From Eubacterium_U album (GTDB lineage Bacteria; Bacillota; Clostridia; Lachnospirales; Lachnospiraceae): a stretch of 64,000 nt of DNA. Below, piece by piece: positions 37,130 to 45,887 of the stretch. The stretch spans positions 124,001 to 188,000 of the forward strand of contig NZ_JAODBU010000004.1 of the NCBI RefSeq assembly GCF_025336545.1, written 5' to 3'. Positions within the stretch are counted from its first letter, which is position 1. Each line of letters opens with the position of its first letter. The translations under genes and the position numbers were made by a program. The notes under the pieces are model-generated. The model saw only the letters and a list, made by a program, of their open reading frames with translations, was not told the DNA's origin and made no database searches.

Positions 37130-37456
37130 TCAAATCATATTAATATCCTCAATTAACAGTTTAATATCCAGATGTACATGGACATCATTTGTTATATTAT
37201 TGCTTGCATGGCCAAGAATTTTTTGTCTTTCAAGTAAGGAAATTTTGGCTTCTGCAAGAAGGGTTGAACATGTATGACGTCCATCATGTGGAGTGTGATT
37301 ATATATACCGATAGAAGCTAAGTATTCTTTGTAATATTCTAAAAAAGTAATATATGACATGTGATTCCCATTTATGGCTTTTGAAAGAAACAAGAACCCT
37401 TCTGTAGAATTATTAAGAAAAAAAGCAAATAGCTTTGAAGCTGGTCTTAGGACTTG
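37130..37456 (-). pseudogene. tyrosine integrase remnant (C-terminal catalytic part)
   Basis: About 108 codons, open on the minus strand without a proper start. It encodes the end of a phage/ICE integrase: HTPHDGRHTCSTLLAEA (HxxR box), then RQKILGHAS (LGH box) and a short tail in which the nucleophile Tyr region reads NDVHVH, so the catalytic Tyr appears lost. The frame closes at a stop near 37457. It is oriented toward copy A, as expected for an integrase beside its attachment site, and is surely inactive. Confidence 0.75.
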
Positions 37457-37509
37457 TCAGGATAATTCTTTGATTCGTAAGAATTGGCACATTCTGAGGA
37501 GGTGATGTG

Positions 37510-37845
37510 ATGAAGCTCGATACAATCGGCAAGAATATAAGGAAGTTCCGACTTGCGAGGAAATTACGCCAAGAAGATTTGGCTGAGAAAACAGATTTGA
37601 CAACAAATTATATTGGTATGGTTGAGCGTGGAGAGAAAATTCCGTCACTCGAAACTTTCATAAAGATAGTAAATGCTTTAGGTGTATCATCGGATATGGT
37701 TCTTACAGATGTTCTGGAAACGGGATATACAGTCAAGAACTCAATGCTGAATGAGAAGCTTGAAAAACTTGCTCCTGAAGATAGAAACAGAATTTATGAA
37801 GTCATAGATACACTTGTGAAGCAGTCAAAGCAAATACTCCCATAA
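37510..37845 (+). CDS. XRE-family regulator
   Basis: DNA-binding protein of 111 residues. The N-terminal Cro/CI helix-turn-helix (about 5-60) includes LRQEDLAEKTDLTTNYIGMVERG; a C-terminal helix follows (NRIYEVIDTLVKQSK). Start ATG 37510 (or GTG 37507) after GAGGAGGTG. Similar single-domain regulators are frequent in Clostridia integrative elements; the target is unknown. It is divergent from the integrase remnant. Confidence 0.87.
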   Translation: MKLDTIGKNIRKFRLARKLRQEDLAEKTDLTTNYIGMVERGEKIPSLETFIKIVNALGVSSDMVLTDVLETGYTVKNSMLNEKLEKLAPEDRNRIYEVIDTLVKQSKQILP

Positions 37846-37914
37846 AACACAGAAGTTCGTCCTAATCGACGAGCTTTCTTTTTTTCAGTGATAGACACAT
37901 ACTAATAGACATAG

Positions 37915-38142
37915 GATGAAGTAGAAGTAAACGACATTTTCAGACAAATAGCAAAAGAAAATGGAACAACCGAAAAAGCAGTAAAAGAGGAAATGCAGTT
38001 TGCCATTCGGGAAGCAATGAAAAGTGCTGAACCAGAAGCAATAGCTTTTTGGAAAGCAGTTGCACCAGACGGAAAAGAGCCGCCGATAGAAAAGGTCATA
38101 GCAATGATTGCATTGAATGTTAATAATAGAATGTATAATTGA
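37915..38142 (+). pseudogene. Spo0A C-terminal-domain-like fragment lacking a start
   Basis: A 75-codon open frame reads VNDIFRQIAKENGTTEKAVK, then EEMQFAIREAMKS and EKVIAMIALNV, matching small Spo0A_C-like proteins found in Lachnospiraceae elements. The triplet directly upstream is TAG, and there is no ATG or GTG before residue 28. Either the gene is decayed, or it uses ATT near codon 8. A weak GAGG/CCTC hairpin with T-run follows at about 38140-38165. Confidence 0.55.
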
Positions 38143-38246
38143 GGTGCTTTGGCCTCTCTTTTTTATTATTCTTTAAAAGAGTCGTATTAGGTGTTTGTAA
38201 AAAGTGACACCTTAGTGCCTGAAAGGTTACATTTCTGTCCGAAATC

Positions 38247-38289
38247 TTGAAATGCCTGAAAATTTAATATATAATGTTAATTGGTTAAC
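38247..38289 (+). promoter_or_regulatory. promoter with overlapping palindromic operator
   Basis: TTGAAA (38247-38252), 17-bp spacer, TATAAT (38270-38275), immediately followed by the palindrome GTTAATTGGTTAAC (38276-38289) covering the start site. This fits autoregulation by the small HTH protein at 38329 and control of the whole defence operon. Confidence 0.7.
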
Positions 38290-38328
38290 TGTAACGAAGA
38301 AGAATTATAAGATGAAGAGGTGTTACTG

Positions 38329-38535
38329 ATGAAGATATGCTATAACAAACTTCAAAAACTTATGATTGACAATCAAATGAAAAGACAGGATTTAATGCGT
38401 GCAGCCGAAATTACATCATACGCTGCAACGAAGATAAATAAGAATGAGCCAGTATCTCTTGAAGTACTGATGAGGATATGCCAGGTATTTCACTGTGACA
38501 TCGGAGATATATGCGAAGTTATTTTAGATGAGTAG
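38329..38535 (+). CDS. small Cro-like regulator of the defence operon
   Basis: A 68-residue helix-turn-helix protein (HTH_26 type): MKICYNKLQKLMIDNQMKRQ, then DLMRAAEITSYAATKINKNE and a final helix MRICQVFHCDIGDICEVI. ATG 38329 follows AAGAGGTG; a TTG at 38320 is an unlikely start. It lies 43 nt upstream of the helicase gene and probably binds the palindrome over its own promoter. Confidence 0.85.
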   Translation: MKICYNKLQKLMIDNQMKRQDLMRAAEITSYAATKINKNEPVSLEVLMRICQVFHCDIGDICEVILDE

Positions 38536-38578
38536 AAGCACGATAGGGTCATAAGTACAAGATGCGGGAGAACTTACA

Positions 38579-41500
38579 ATGGAATTGATAAATAATACAA
38601 CAAAAACATTAAGAGATGATTTATCAGTTGAAATCAAGGAGGGAAGCAAGCTGTCAATTGCGGCGGCATGCTTCTCTATTTATGCTTTTCAGGAATTAAA
38701 AAAACAACTATCAGACATAGATGAATTACGATTTATATTTACATCTCCGACTTTTATAACAGAAAAAGCAAAAAAGGAAAAGCGAGAATTTTATATTCCA
38801 CGACTGAATCGAGAGCGTAGTTTGTATGGTACAGAATTTGAAATAAAACTTAGAAACGAACTTACTCAGAAAGCAATAGCAAAGGAATGTGCAGAGTGGA
38901 TCAAAAAGAAGGTTAGCTTCAAATCTAATATAAGTGATAAGACAATTCAGGGTGACATTGTCGTAGATGATGTTGGCTATACCCCGATTAACAATTTTAC
39001 AACAATTGAACTTGGCTGCGAAAAGGGTAATGTAATCAGTACAACCATTGTTAAGGACAATTCCTTGGCAAAGACCTTACTTGCAGATTTTAATGAGATT
39101 TGGAACGATAATAAGGTATTGCAAGAAGTTACCGATGAGGTAATTGACAGCATTACAGCAGCATATAATGAGAATTCTCCGGACTTTATCTATTTTGTGA
39201 CATTGTACAATATTTTTAATGAATTTCTGGAAGATGTTTCAGAAGATGTGTTGCCTAATGAAGCAACGGGATTTAAAGATAGCAAAATTTGGAGTATGTT
39301 GTACAACTTCCAAAAGGACGCAGCTCTTGCTATCATCAATAAACTTGAAAAATACAACGGATGTATTCTTGCAGACAGTGTAGGTCTTGGTAAAACATTT
39401 ACGGCACTTGCTGTTATTAAGTATTATGAAAACAGAAATAAATCTGTGCTTGTACTTTGCCCTAAAAAGCTGACGAATAACTGGAATACATATAAAGATA
39501 ATTATGTCAATAATCCGATTGCTTCTGACCGTTTGAGATACGATGTGCTTTATCATACCGACCTTAACAGAACACACGGAAAATCCAATGGTCTTGACCT
39601 CGACAGATTAAATTGGGGTAACTACGACCTTGTCGTTATTGATGAATCACATAACTTCCGTAACGGAGGAAAAATAGTCGAAAATCCAGATGAAAATGAT
39701 AAGGAAAATAGATATGTAAAACTTCTAAAAAAAGTTATTCGTGCAGGCGTAAAGACAAAAGTGCTTATGCTTTCGGCTACACCAGTAAATAACCGTTTTA
39801 ATGATTTGAAAAATCAGCTGGCACTTGCATATGAAGGTCATACGGAGTACATAGATGATAAATTAAATACAACACGTTCCATTGACGATATATTTAAAAA
39901 TGCACAAAGAGCATTTAATACTTGGAGTAAATGGGAGCCTTGCGATAGAACGACAGAAAATTTGCTTAAAATGCTTGATTTTGATTTCTTTGAAGTGTTG
40001 GACAGCGTTACGATTGCCCGTTCAAGAAAGCATATTCAGAAGTATTATGATACGTCTGATATAGGTACATTTCCGACAAGGTTAAAACCTATATCACTAA
40101 GACCGCATTTGACCGACCTTAAATCAGCAATTACATATAATCAGATATTTGAACAACTTATGCTGCTGACGTTAACTATATATACACCGACACATTTTAT
40201 TCTTCCGAGTAAGATGGAAAAGTATGCTCAAATATATGAGGACAATAAAGTAAATGTCGGATTTACGCAGGCAAATCGTGAACAGGGTATTCGTAGACTT
40301 ACTGCAATCAATTTAATGAAGCGTATGGAAAGCTCTGTTTATTCTTTTAATTTAACGCTTACTCGAATTAAGGAGTTGATTGAAAGCACCATTAAGACAA
40401 TCGAGGAATTTGATAAATATTCTGATACAAGTCTTGAGCTTACTGATATTTCAGATATAAATGAGTTTGACGATGAAGACCAGAATACAGATGACTTATT
40501 CTCTTTTGGGAAAAAGGTAAAAATCAGTCTTGCGGATATGGATTATGTATCATGGCGAGATAGCCTGAAAAAAGATCAAGATACACTAGAGCTTCTTACT
40601 CTTATGGTTGGGGATATAACGCCGGAACATGATTTGAAACTGCAAGAATTGATGAAGATAATTGACAATAAGTTAAGTCATCCAATAAACGAGGGAAACA
40701 AAAAGGTCATTGTATTTACAGCTTTTGCTGATACAGCAAGATACCTTTACGACAATGTAAGTACTTATGTGAAAGAAAAATATGGATTGAATACAGCTAT
40801 GGTATCCGGTTCAGTTGAGGGACGCACAACTTGTCCAAAATTAAAAAATGACCTGAATACGGTATTGACTTGCTTTTCGCCAATCTCAAAGGACAAAAAA
40901 CTGTTAATGCCAGATGATAATACAGAAATTGATTTCCTTATTGCTACCGACTGTATTTCAGAAGGTCAGAACTTGCAGGATTGCGACTATCTGATAAATT
41001 ATGATATACATTGGAATCCGGTTCGTATTATCCAGCGTTTCGGACGTATTGACCGTATCGGAAGTAAAAATAAGGTTATTCAGCTTGTGAACTTTTGGCC
41101 TGATGTAACTCTTGATGAGTACATCAATCTAAAAGCAAAAGTTGAAACACGTATGAAGATTGTAGATATGACGGCAACGGGCGACGACAATCTTTTGAGT
41201 GATGAAGAAAAGACAGACCTTGAATATAGAAAAGCACAGCTTAGACGATTGCAGGATGAGGTTGTAGATATTGAGGATATGACAACTGGAATATCAATAA
41301 TGGATTTAGGACTTAATGAGTTCCGACTTGATTTGCTTGACTACATTAAGCATCATCCGGATATAGATAAATCTCCGTTTGGACTTCATGCAGTAGTTAA
41401 GTCAACTGATGATACACCGGCAGGGGTAATCTATGTATTGAAAAATCGCTCTAATAGCGTGAATATTGATAATCAGAACAGACTTCACCCATTCTATATG

Positions 41501-41818
41501 GTGTATATCAGTAATGATGGAGAAGTTATTTGTGACCATTTGTCTCCAAAGGAAATGCTTGATAAAATGCGTTATCTTTGTAAAGGAAAAACAGAAGCGG
41601 ACACAGAACTTTGTAAACAATTCAATAAAGAAACTCGTGATGGAAGAAATATGTCGCAGTATTCTAATTTGCTTGGAGATGCTATTGCTTCCATTATCGA
41701 AGTGAAAGATGAGAGTGATATAGACAGCTTCTTAGGTGGCGGTCAGATTAGTTTCCTGAGTAGTGAGATAAAAGGATTGAATGATTTTGAACTAATATGT
41801 TTTTTAGTTGTGAAATAA
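38579..41818 (+). CDS. PLD-like/SNF2-type helicase (defence)
   Basis: A 1079-residue protein. Residues 1-180 resemble the phospholipase-D-like domain found fused to DExD helicases (LSIAAACFSIYAFQELKKQL), without a clear HKD motif. The superfamily 2 core has Walker A DSVGLGKT (266-273), DESH (355-358), SATPVNNRF, and motif VI QRFGRIDRIG from Q819. The C-terminal 200 residues are unassigned. Helicases of this type neighbour DUF4391 and type III-like methylases in many genomes. It is the first large gene of a six-gene operon; DUF4391 starts 12 nt later. Confidence 0.88.
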   Translation: MELINNTTKTLRDDLSVEIKEGSKLSIAAACFSIYAFQELKKQLSDIDELRFIFTSPTFITEKAKKEKREFYIPRLNRERSLYGTEFEIKLRNELTQKAIAKECAEWIKKKVSFKSNISDKTIQGDIVVDDVGYTPINNFTTIELGCEKGNVISTTIVKDNSLAKTLLADFNEIWNDNKVLQEVTDEVIDSITAAYNENSPDFIYFVTLYNIFNEFLEDVSEDVLPNEATGFKDSKIWSMLYNFQKDAALAIINKLEKYNGCILADSVGLGKTFTALAVIKYYENRNKSVLVLCPKKLTNNWNTYKDNYVNNPIASDRLRYDVLYHTDLNRTHGKSNGLDLDRLNWGNYDLVVIDESHNFRNGGKIVENPDENDKENRYVKLLKKVIRAGVKTKVLMLSATPVNNRFNDLKNQLALAYEGHTEYIDDKLNTTRSIDDIFKNAQRAFNTWSKWEPCDRTTENLLKMLDFDFFEVLDSVTIARSRKHIQKYYDTSDIGTFPTRLKPISLRPHLTDLKSAITYNQIFEQLMLLTLTIYTPTHFILPSKMEKYAQIYEDNKVNVGFTQANREQGIRRLTAINLMKRMESSVYSFNLTLTRIKELIESTIKTIEEFDKYSDTSLELTDISDINEFDDEDQNTDDLFSFGKKVKISLADMDYVSWRDSLKKDQDTLELLTLMVGDITPEHDLKLQELMKIIDNKLSHPINEGNKKVIVFTAFADTARYLYDNVSTYVKEKYGLNTAMVSGSVEGRTTCPKLKNDLNTVLTCFSPISKDKKLLMPDDNTEIDFLIATDCISEGQNLQDCDYLINYDIHWNPVRIIQRFGRIDRIGSKNKVIQLVNFWPDVTLDEYINLKAKVETRMKIVDMTATGDDNLLSDEEKTDLEYRKAQLRRLQDEVVDIEDMTTGISIMDLGLNEFRLDLLDYIKHHPDIDKSPFGLHAVVKSTDDTPAGVIYVLKNRSNSVNIDNQNRLHPFYMVYISNDGEVICDHLSPKEMLDKMRYLCKGKTEADTELCKQFNKETRDGRNMSQYSNLLGDAIASIIEVKDESDIDSFLGGGQISFLSSEIKGLNDFELICFLVVK

Positions 41819-41830
41819 GAGGAGGACGAA

Positions 41831-42442
41831 ATGCTCGGATTGCCAAAAACAACGGAAATGAGTAAGCAGCTTCCGAAAAAAGCAATTTATACGAAATTTC
41901 AAATGAATACAGCAGCAAAAGAAAAAATTGATGCTGATATTTCAAGAATCACGATAGTAAATGAGATTGCTCCCAATAAGGTCAATATTCCTTCCGGAGA
42001 GGACGTAAAAAGCTTTTTTGTTTTGCTTGTTTCTCTAAAAAAGAAAGAATATGACGAAAAAACGATAGCAACACTTTCTAAGTTGATACCGCAAAATATT
42101 TTATTTGTTCTTGAATATGAGAATGAAAGCAGACTTGCTATTTACCATACAAAGGTAATGCAGACTGCGTGGATGCCGACAGAAGAACAAAAGGTTGAAC
42201 TTAAAGGGTTAAATCTTAATACTGTCTGGGAGAATATCGTTATTGCTGTCGGCGGAGTGAATATAGAAAAAGGAAATTCGCTTGATGAACAAATAGAGAT
42301 AAATGAAAAAAAGCAGAAGCTTGAAAAAGAGATTGCAAAACTAGAAAAGCAGGCAAGGGCAGAGAAGCAGCCTAAAAAGAAGTTTGAATTAGTGCAAGCA
42401 GAAAAGAGACTTAAAGAGAAGCTTAAATTATTGGAGGGATAA
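41831..42442 (+). CDS. DUF4391-family protein
   Basis: A 203-residue cytosolic protein matching DUF4391: MLGLPKTTEMSKQLPKKAIY at the N terminus, a central ILFVLEYENESRLAIYHTKV strand pair, and LNLNTVWENIV. The C-terminal third (about 155-203) is a Lys/Glu coiled coil. DUF4391 proteins recur beside SNF2-like helicases and type III restriction genes, but the role is not known. ATG follows AGAGGAGGACGAA; the TIR gene starts 2 nt after its stop. Confidence 0.85.
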   Translation: MLGLPKTTEMSKQLPKKAIYTKFQMNTAAKEKIDADISRITIVNEIAPNKVNIPSGEDVKSFFVLLVSLKKKEYDEKTIATLSKLIPQNILFVLEYENESRLAIYHTKVMQTAWMPTEEQKVELKGLNLNTVWENIVIAVGGVNIEKGNSLDEQIEINEKKQKLEKEIAKLEKQARAEKQPKKKFELVQAEKRLKEKLKLLEG

Positions 42443-42444
42443 GG

Positions 42445-43317
42445 ATGTCAGTTGACCAGTACCAGAGGACTGTAAATGGGTTAGATAAAGAAATTGCAGA
42501 CCTTGAAAAAAAGAAAGCTGAAAAAGATAAAGACATAGCATCTTTACAGAGTAAAATTGTTTCGACACAAAAATCTATTAATAAGAATACTTCACAAGGC
42601 TCTCTTAATAGTAAGAGAAGACAGATTGCTTCTTGTGAATCAGATATAGCAAAAAAGAGTAAGGATAGTGCAGATCTTGGCAAGAAGATAGCTGAGAAAA
42701 GAAAGAAACGCTCAGATGCATACTTGAAACTTCAAAAAGAACAGCAGAATGAACAGAAGAAACAGGACAGGGCAAGTCAGCGTTTGCAGGCATCTTATGA
42801 AAATCGTATAGATGAACTTCAACAGCAATTAGCAAAATCTGTTGTACTTCCTCAACAGAATAATAGTGAAAGTGAAGAAGAATATGATGTATTTGTTTCT
42901 CATGCATGGGAAGATAAAGAAGATTTTGTCGATGAATTTGTCGATGAGTTGAAAAAGCAGGGACTTAAAGTCTGGTATGATACAAATAAGCTTAAATGGG
43001 GCGACTCCATGAGAGAAAAAATTGACAAAGGATTGGCTAAATCTAGATATGGTGTTGTTGTTTTATCTCCTAATTATATTGCAGAACACAAATACTGGAC
43101 GAAGGCTGAATTGAATGGTTTATTTCAGGTCGAGAGTATCAATGGGAAAGTAATTCTTCCGATATGGCACAATTTGACTAAGAAGCAGGTTGTCGAATAC
43201 AGCCCGATTATTGCAGACCGTAAGGCAATGACGACTGCTTCAATGACAGCAGAAGAAATAGCAGCTCAATTGAAGGAATTGCTTACGCCTGAAGTTACAG
43301 AAAAAACTATATCATAA
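42445..43317 (+). CDS. coiled-coil TIR-domain protein
   Basis: A 290-residue protein. A long coiled coil (about 1-135) precedes a TIR domain (147-285) starting YDVFVSHAW, with LKVWYDTNKLKWGDSM (BB-loop region) and a WxxxE motif, W218-T-K-A-E222, whose Glu is the expected NAD-cleaving residue. Bacterial TIR proteins degrade NAD+ or make cyclic-ADPR signals in abortive infection. Its location between DUF4391 and Mod, translationally packed with both, implies a role in the same defence operon. NADase activity itself is inferred. Confidence 0.88.
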   Translation: MSVDQYQRTVNGLDKEIADLEKKKAEKDKDIASLQSKIVSTQKSINKNTSQGSLNSKRRQIASCESDIAKKSKDSADLGKKIAEKRKKRSDAYLKLQKEQQNEQKKQDRASQRLQASYENRIDELQQQLAKSVVLPQQNNSESEEEYDVFVSHAWEDKEDFVDEFVDELKKQGLKVWYDTNKLKWGDSMREKIDKGLAKSRYGVVVLSPNYIAEHKYWTKAELNGLFQVESINGKVILPIWHNLTKKQVVEYSPIIADRKAMTTASMTAEEIAAQLKELLTPEVTEKTIS

Positions 43318-43341
43318 ACCATAAACTGGAGGAAAAAGAAA

Positions 43342-45279
43342 ATGGATAAACTCAAAATGCAGACAGTTAATAAAGCTGATGAAAATTTTAAAAAGTTAGC
43401 GGCAATGTTTCCTAATGCTGTTACTGAAACAATTGATAAAACTGGCGAAGTAGTTCGTGCTATTGATAAAGATATACTTATGCAGGAGATTTCTTGTAAA
43501 GTTGTTGACGGTAAGGAGGAACGCTATCAGTTTACTTGGCCTGACAAGAAGAAGTCTATTCTTCTTGCCAATGCCCCTATAAATAAGACATTGCGCCCTG
43601 TTCGAGATGATGAAACGATTCCGACTGGAGCAGACAGCGAGGGAAAACCATATTGCAGTAGTGGAAGTGTAGATTTTGATAATACTGAAAATCTTTATAT
43701 CGAGGGCGACAACCTTGAAGTGTTGAAGCTGTTGCAAGAAACTTATCTTGGAAAAATCAAGATGATTTATATTGACCCACCGTATAATACGGGAAATGAT
43801 TTTGTGTACGAGGATGACTTTGTACAAAGTACAGATGAATATCTTGAAAATAGTGGGCAGTTTGATGATGCGGGAAATCGACTTGTAAAAAACCTTGATA
43901 GTAATGGACGTTTTCATACGGATTGGTTGAATATGATTTACTCAAGAATTAAATTAGCGAAAGATCTCTTGGCAGATAACGGAGTCCTTTTCATTAGTAT
44001 AGATGATGGAGAGGCGGCAAATTTGATGAAACTTTGCAATGATATAATGGGAGAAGTTAATTTTGTGGCGGATTTGATATGGCAGAAAAAATTTTCAAGA
44101 GCGAATGATGCAACCTATTTTTCAACAATGCATGACCACATATTATGCTATTGCAAGTCAAATATTGTATTGGATAATAATGGTTGGAAAATTGGTCTTA
44201 TTCCGCGAGGAGATGAAATCCCGAAAGGATATTCTAATCCGGATAACGACCCACGAGGAGTGTGGACATCAGTTATTCTTTCCGCTAAATCTGGTTCAGA
44301 AAGTCTTCTGTATGAGATTGAAACACCAAGTGGACGAAAAGTTGTTCCACCAAGTGGACGATTTTGGAGTTGTAGTAAAGACACGTTTGAAAAATGGAAG
44401 GCTGATAATAGAATTTGGTTTGGTACAAATGGCGATGGGGCACCTCGAAAGAAAACTTTTTTGTCAGAGGTACAACAAGGATTACGCCCTAATACAATTT
44501 TATTTCAGGATGAGGTTGGAAATAATCAGGAGGCAAAACAAGAAACAAAGGCACTTTTCAATGGTCTGGGTATTTTTGATGGTCCAAAGCCGGTTCGTCT
44601 TTTGAAATACTTATTTAGAATTGCGAATGTAGATACCAGTGATATTATTCTTGATTTCTTCTCAGGTTCAGCTACAGTTGCTCATGCAGTTATGGAACTT
44701 AATGCTGAGGACAGCGGACAGCGTAAGTTCATTCTGGTTCAGTTACCAGAAGAAACAGACGAAAAGAGTGAAGCGTATAAAGCAGGATATAAGAATATTT
44801 GTGAAATCGGTAAAGAACGTATCCGCAGAGCTGCAAAGAAAATTGCAGAGGAAAATCCAGAAGCAAAATTCGACGGTGGTTTTCGAGTGCTGAAATGCGA
44901 TACCTCTAATATGAAAAATGTATATTATAATCCAGCAGAGTATGAGCCATCATTGTTTACAAGCCTTGAGGATAATATCAAAGAGGATAGAACATCAGAA
45001 GATTTACTGTTCCAAGTTATGCTTGACTTAGGTGTACTTCTTTCAAGCAAAATCAAGGAAACTACTATAGCCGGAAAGAAAGTATTCAATGTTGAGGATA
45101 ATTATTTGATAGCTTGCTTTGATGACAATGTAACTGAAGAAGTGATTACAGAGATTGCAAAGCAGAAACCATATTATTTTGTCATGCGTGACAGCTCTAT
45201 GGCAAATGATAGTGTCGCAACTAACTTTGAACAGATTTTTGCTGCATACAGCCCTGACACAGTAAGGAAGGTGCTGTAA
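43342..45279 (+). CDS. mod: type III DNA adenine methyltransferase (Mod)
   Basis: N6-adenine methylase of 645 residues. Motif IV DPPYNTG (145-151) comes before motif I FFSGSATVAH (439 onward), the beta-class order of type III Mod subunits. The target-recognition region lies between about 230 and 410. It modifies host DNA and supplies specificity to Res. ATG follows TGGAGGAAAAAG; its TAA overlaps the next ATG (TAATG), so translation is coupled to the membrane protein. Confidence 0.93.
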   Translation: MDKLKMQTVNKADENFKKLAAMFPNAVTETIDKTGEVVRAIDKDILMQEISCKVVDGKEERYQFTWPDKKKSILLANAPINKTLRPVRDDETIPTGADSEGKPYCSSGSVDFDNTENLYIEGDNLEVLKLLQETYLGKIKMIYIDPPYNTGNDFVYEDDFVQSTDEYLENSGQFDDAGNRLVKNLDSNGRFHTDWLNMIYSRIKLAKDLLADNGVLFISIDDGEAANLMKLCNDIMGEVNFVADLIWQKKFSRANDATYFSTMHDHILCYCKSNIVLDNNGWKIGLIPRGDEIPKGYSNPDNDPRGVWTSVILSAKSGSESLLYEIETPSGRKVVPPSGRFWSCSKDTFEKWKADNRIWFGTNGDGAPRKKTFLSEVQQGLRPNTILFQDEVGNNQEAKQETKALFNGLGIFDGPKPVRLLKYLFRIANVDTSDIILDFFSGSATVAHAVMELNAEDSGQRKFILVQLPEETDEKSEAYKAGYKNICEIGKERIRRAAKKIAEENPEAKFDGGFRVLKCDTSNMKNVYYNPAEYEPSLFTSLEDNIKEDRTSEDLLFQVMLDLGVLLSSKIKETTIAGKKVFNVEDNYLIACFDDNVTEEVITEIAKQKPYYFVMRDSSMANDSVATNFEQIFAAYSPDTVRKVL

Positions 45280-45887
45280 TGAGAGAGCAAATCAACATAT
45301 TAAAGTATGGTTTTTTGCTTTTCCTTGTTGTGGCAGGAGTTGTATCCGTATTTTACCAAGATGAAAATTATGTAAATGCGATTAACAGCTTATCTATTCC
45401 TATTTTTTCATTTTCTTTGAGTATAATATTTGTTAAGACAAATAAATATGCACGTGAGACGGTATTGAAAAGAATACAGAGTCAAGAAAAAATAATGAAT
45501 GAACAATCACAGAAAATAAGCCCAAAAAGCGAACGGATAAAGAAAATAGATAGTAATGAGGAAATTAACGAGTTATATAAAGAATCTTTAATTTCAGCGG
45601 AAGAATTTAAATTCTTGTGCAAATACTTTTTTACTATTGACCTTTTTACAAAGATTTTTAATACATTCGCAATGTTAAGTTTTGCGTGGTGTTTACTTTC
45701 ACTCGTAGGATTATTTGACATAAATTCAAATTTTGTATGGGTAAATATATTCTCTCTTGCAATTGTATTTTTTGATTTCTTTGTATTGGATGATTTATTG
45801 GTCAAACTGTTTCCAAAGAAATTTGACAAACTTCATGACCAGGCTGTGAATAAAATTGCACAGGAGGAAAAGTTAGATGAAATTTAA
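45279..45887 (+). CDS. four-helix membrane protein inside the R-M operon
   Basis: Unrecognised 202-residue protein. Two N-terminal membrane helices (about 5-23 and 35-53), a charged cytosolic middle (55-112) with QEKIMNEQSQKISPKSERIK, then two more helices (about 115-147 and 152-175) and a short tail. It overlaps mod by 1 nt and res by 11 nt, so it was clearly selected to be made with them. Type III systems do not normally carry such a gene; a membrane effector or anchor is possible. Confidence 0.75.
   Translation: MREQINILKYGFLLFLVVAGVVSVFYQDENYVNAINSLSIPIFSFSLSIIFVKTNKYARETVLKRIQSQEKIMNEQSQKISPKSERIKKIDSNEEINELYKESLISAEEFKFLCKYFFTIDLFTKIFNTFAMLSFAWCLLSLVGLFDINSNFVWVNIFSLAIVFFDFFVLDDLLVKLFPKKFDKLHDQAVNKIAQEEKLDEI

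Noticed and set aside
37902..38099. Minus-strand frame over the Spo0A-like fragment
   Set aside because: The plus-strand reading matches a known domain, while the minus frame has no start signals or recognisable content.
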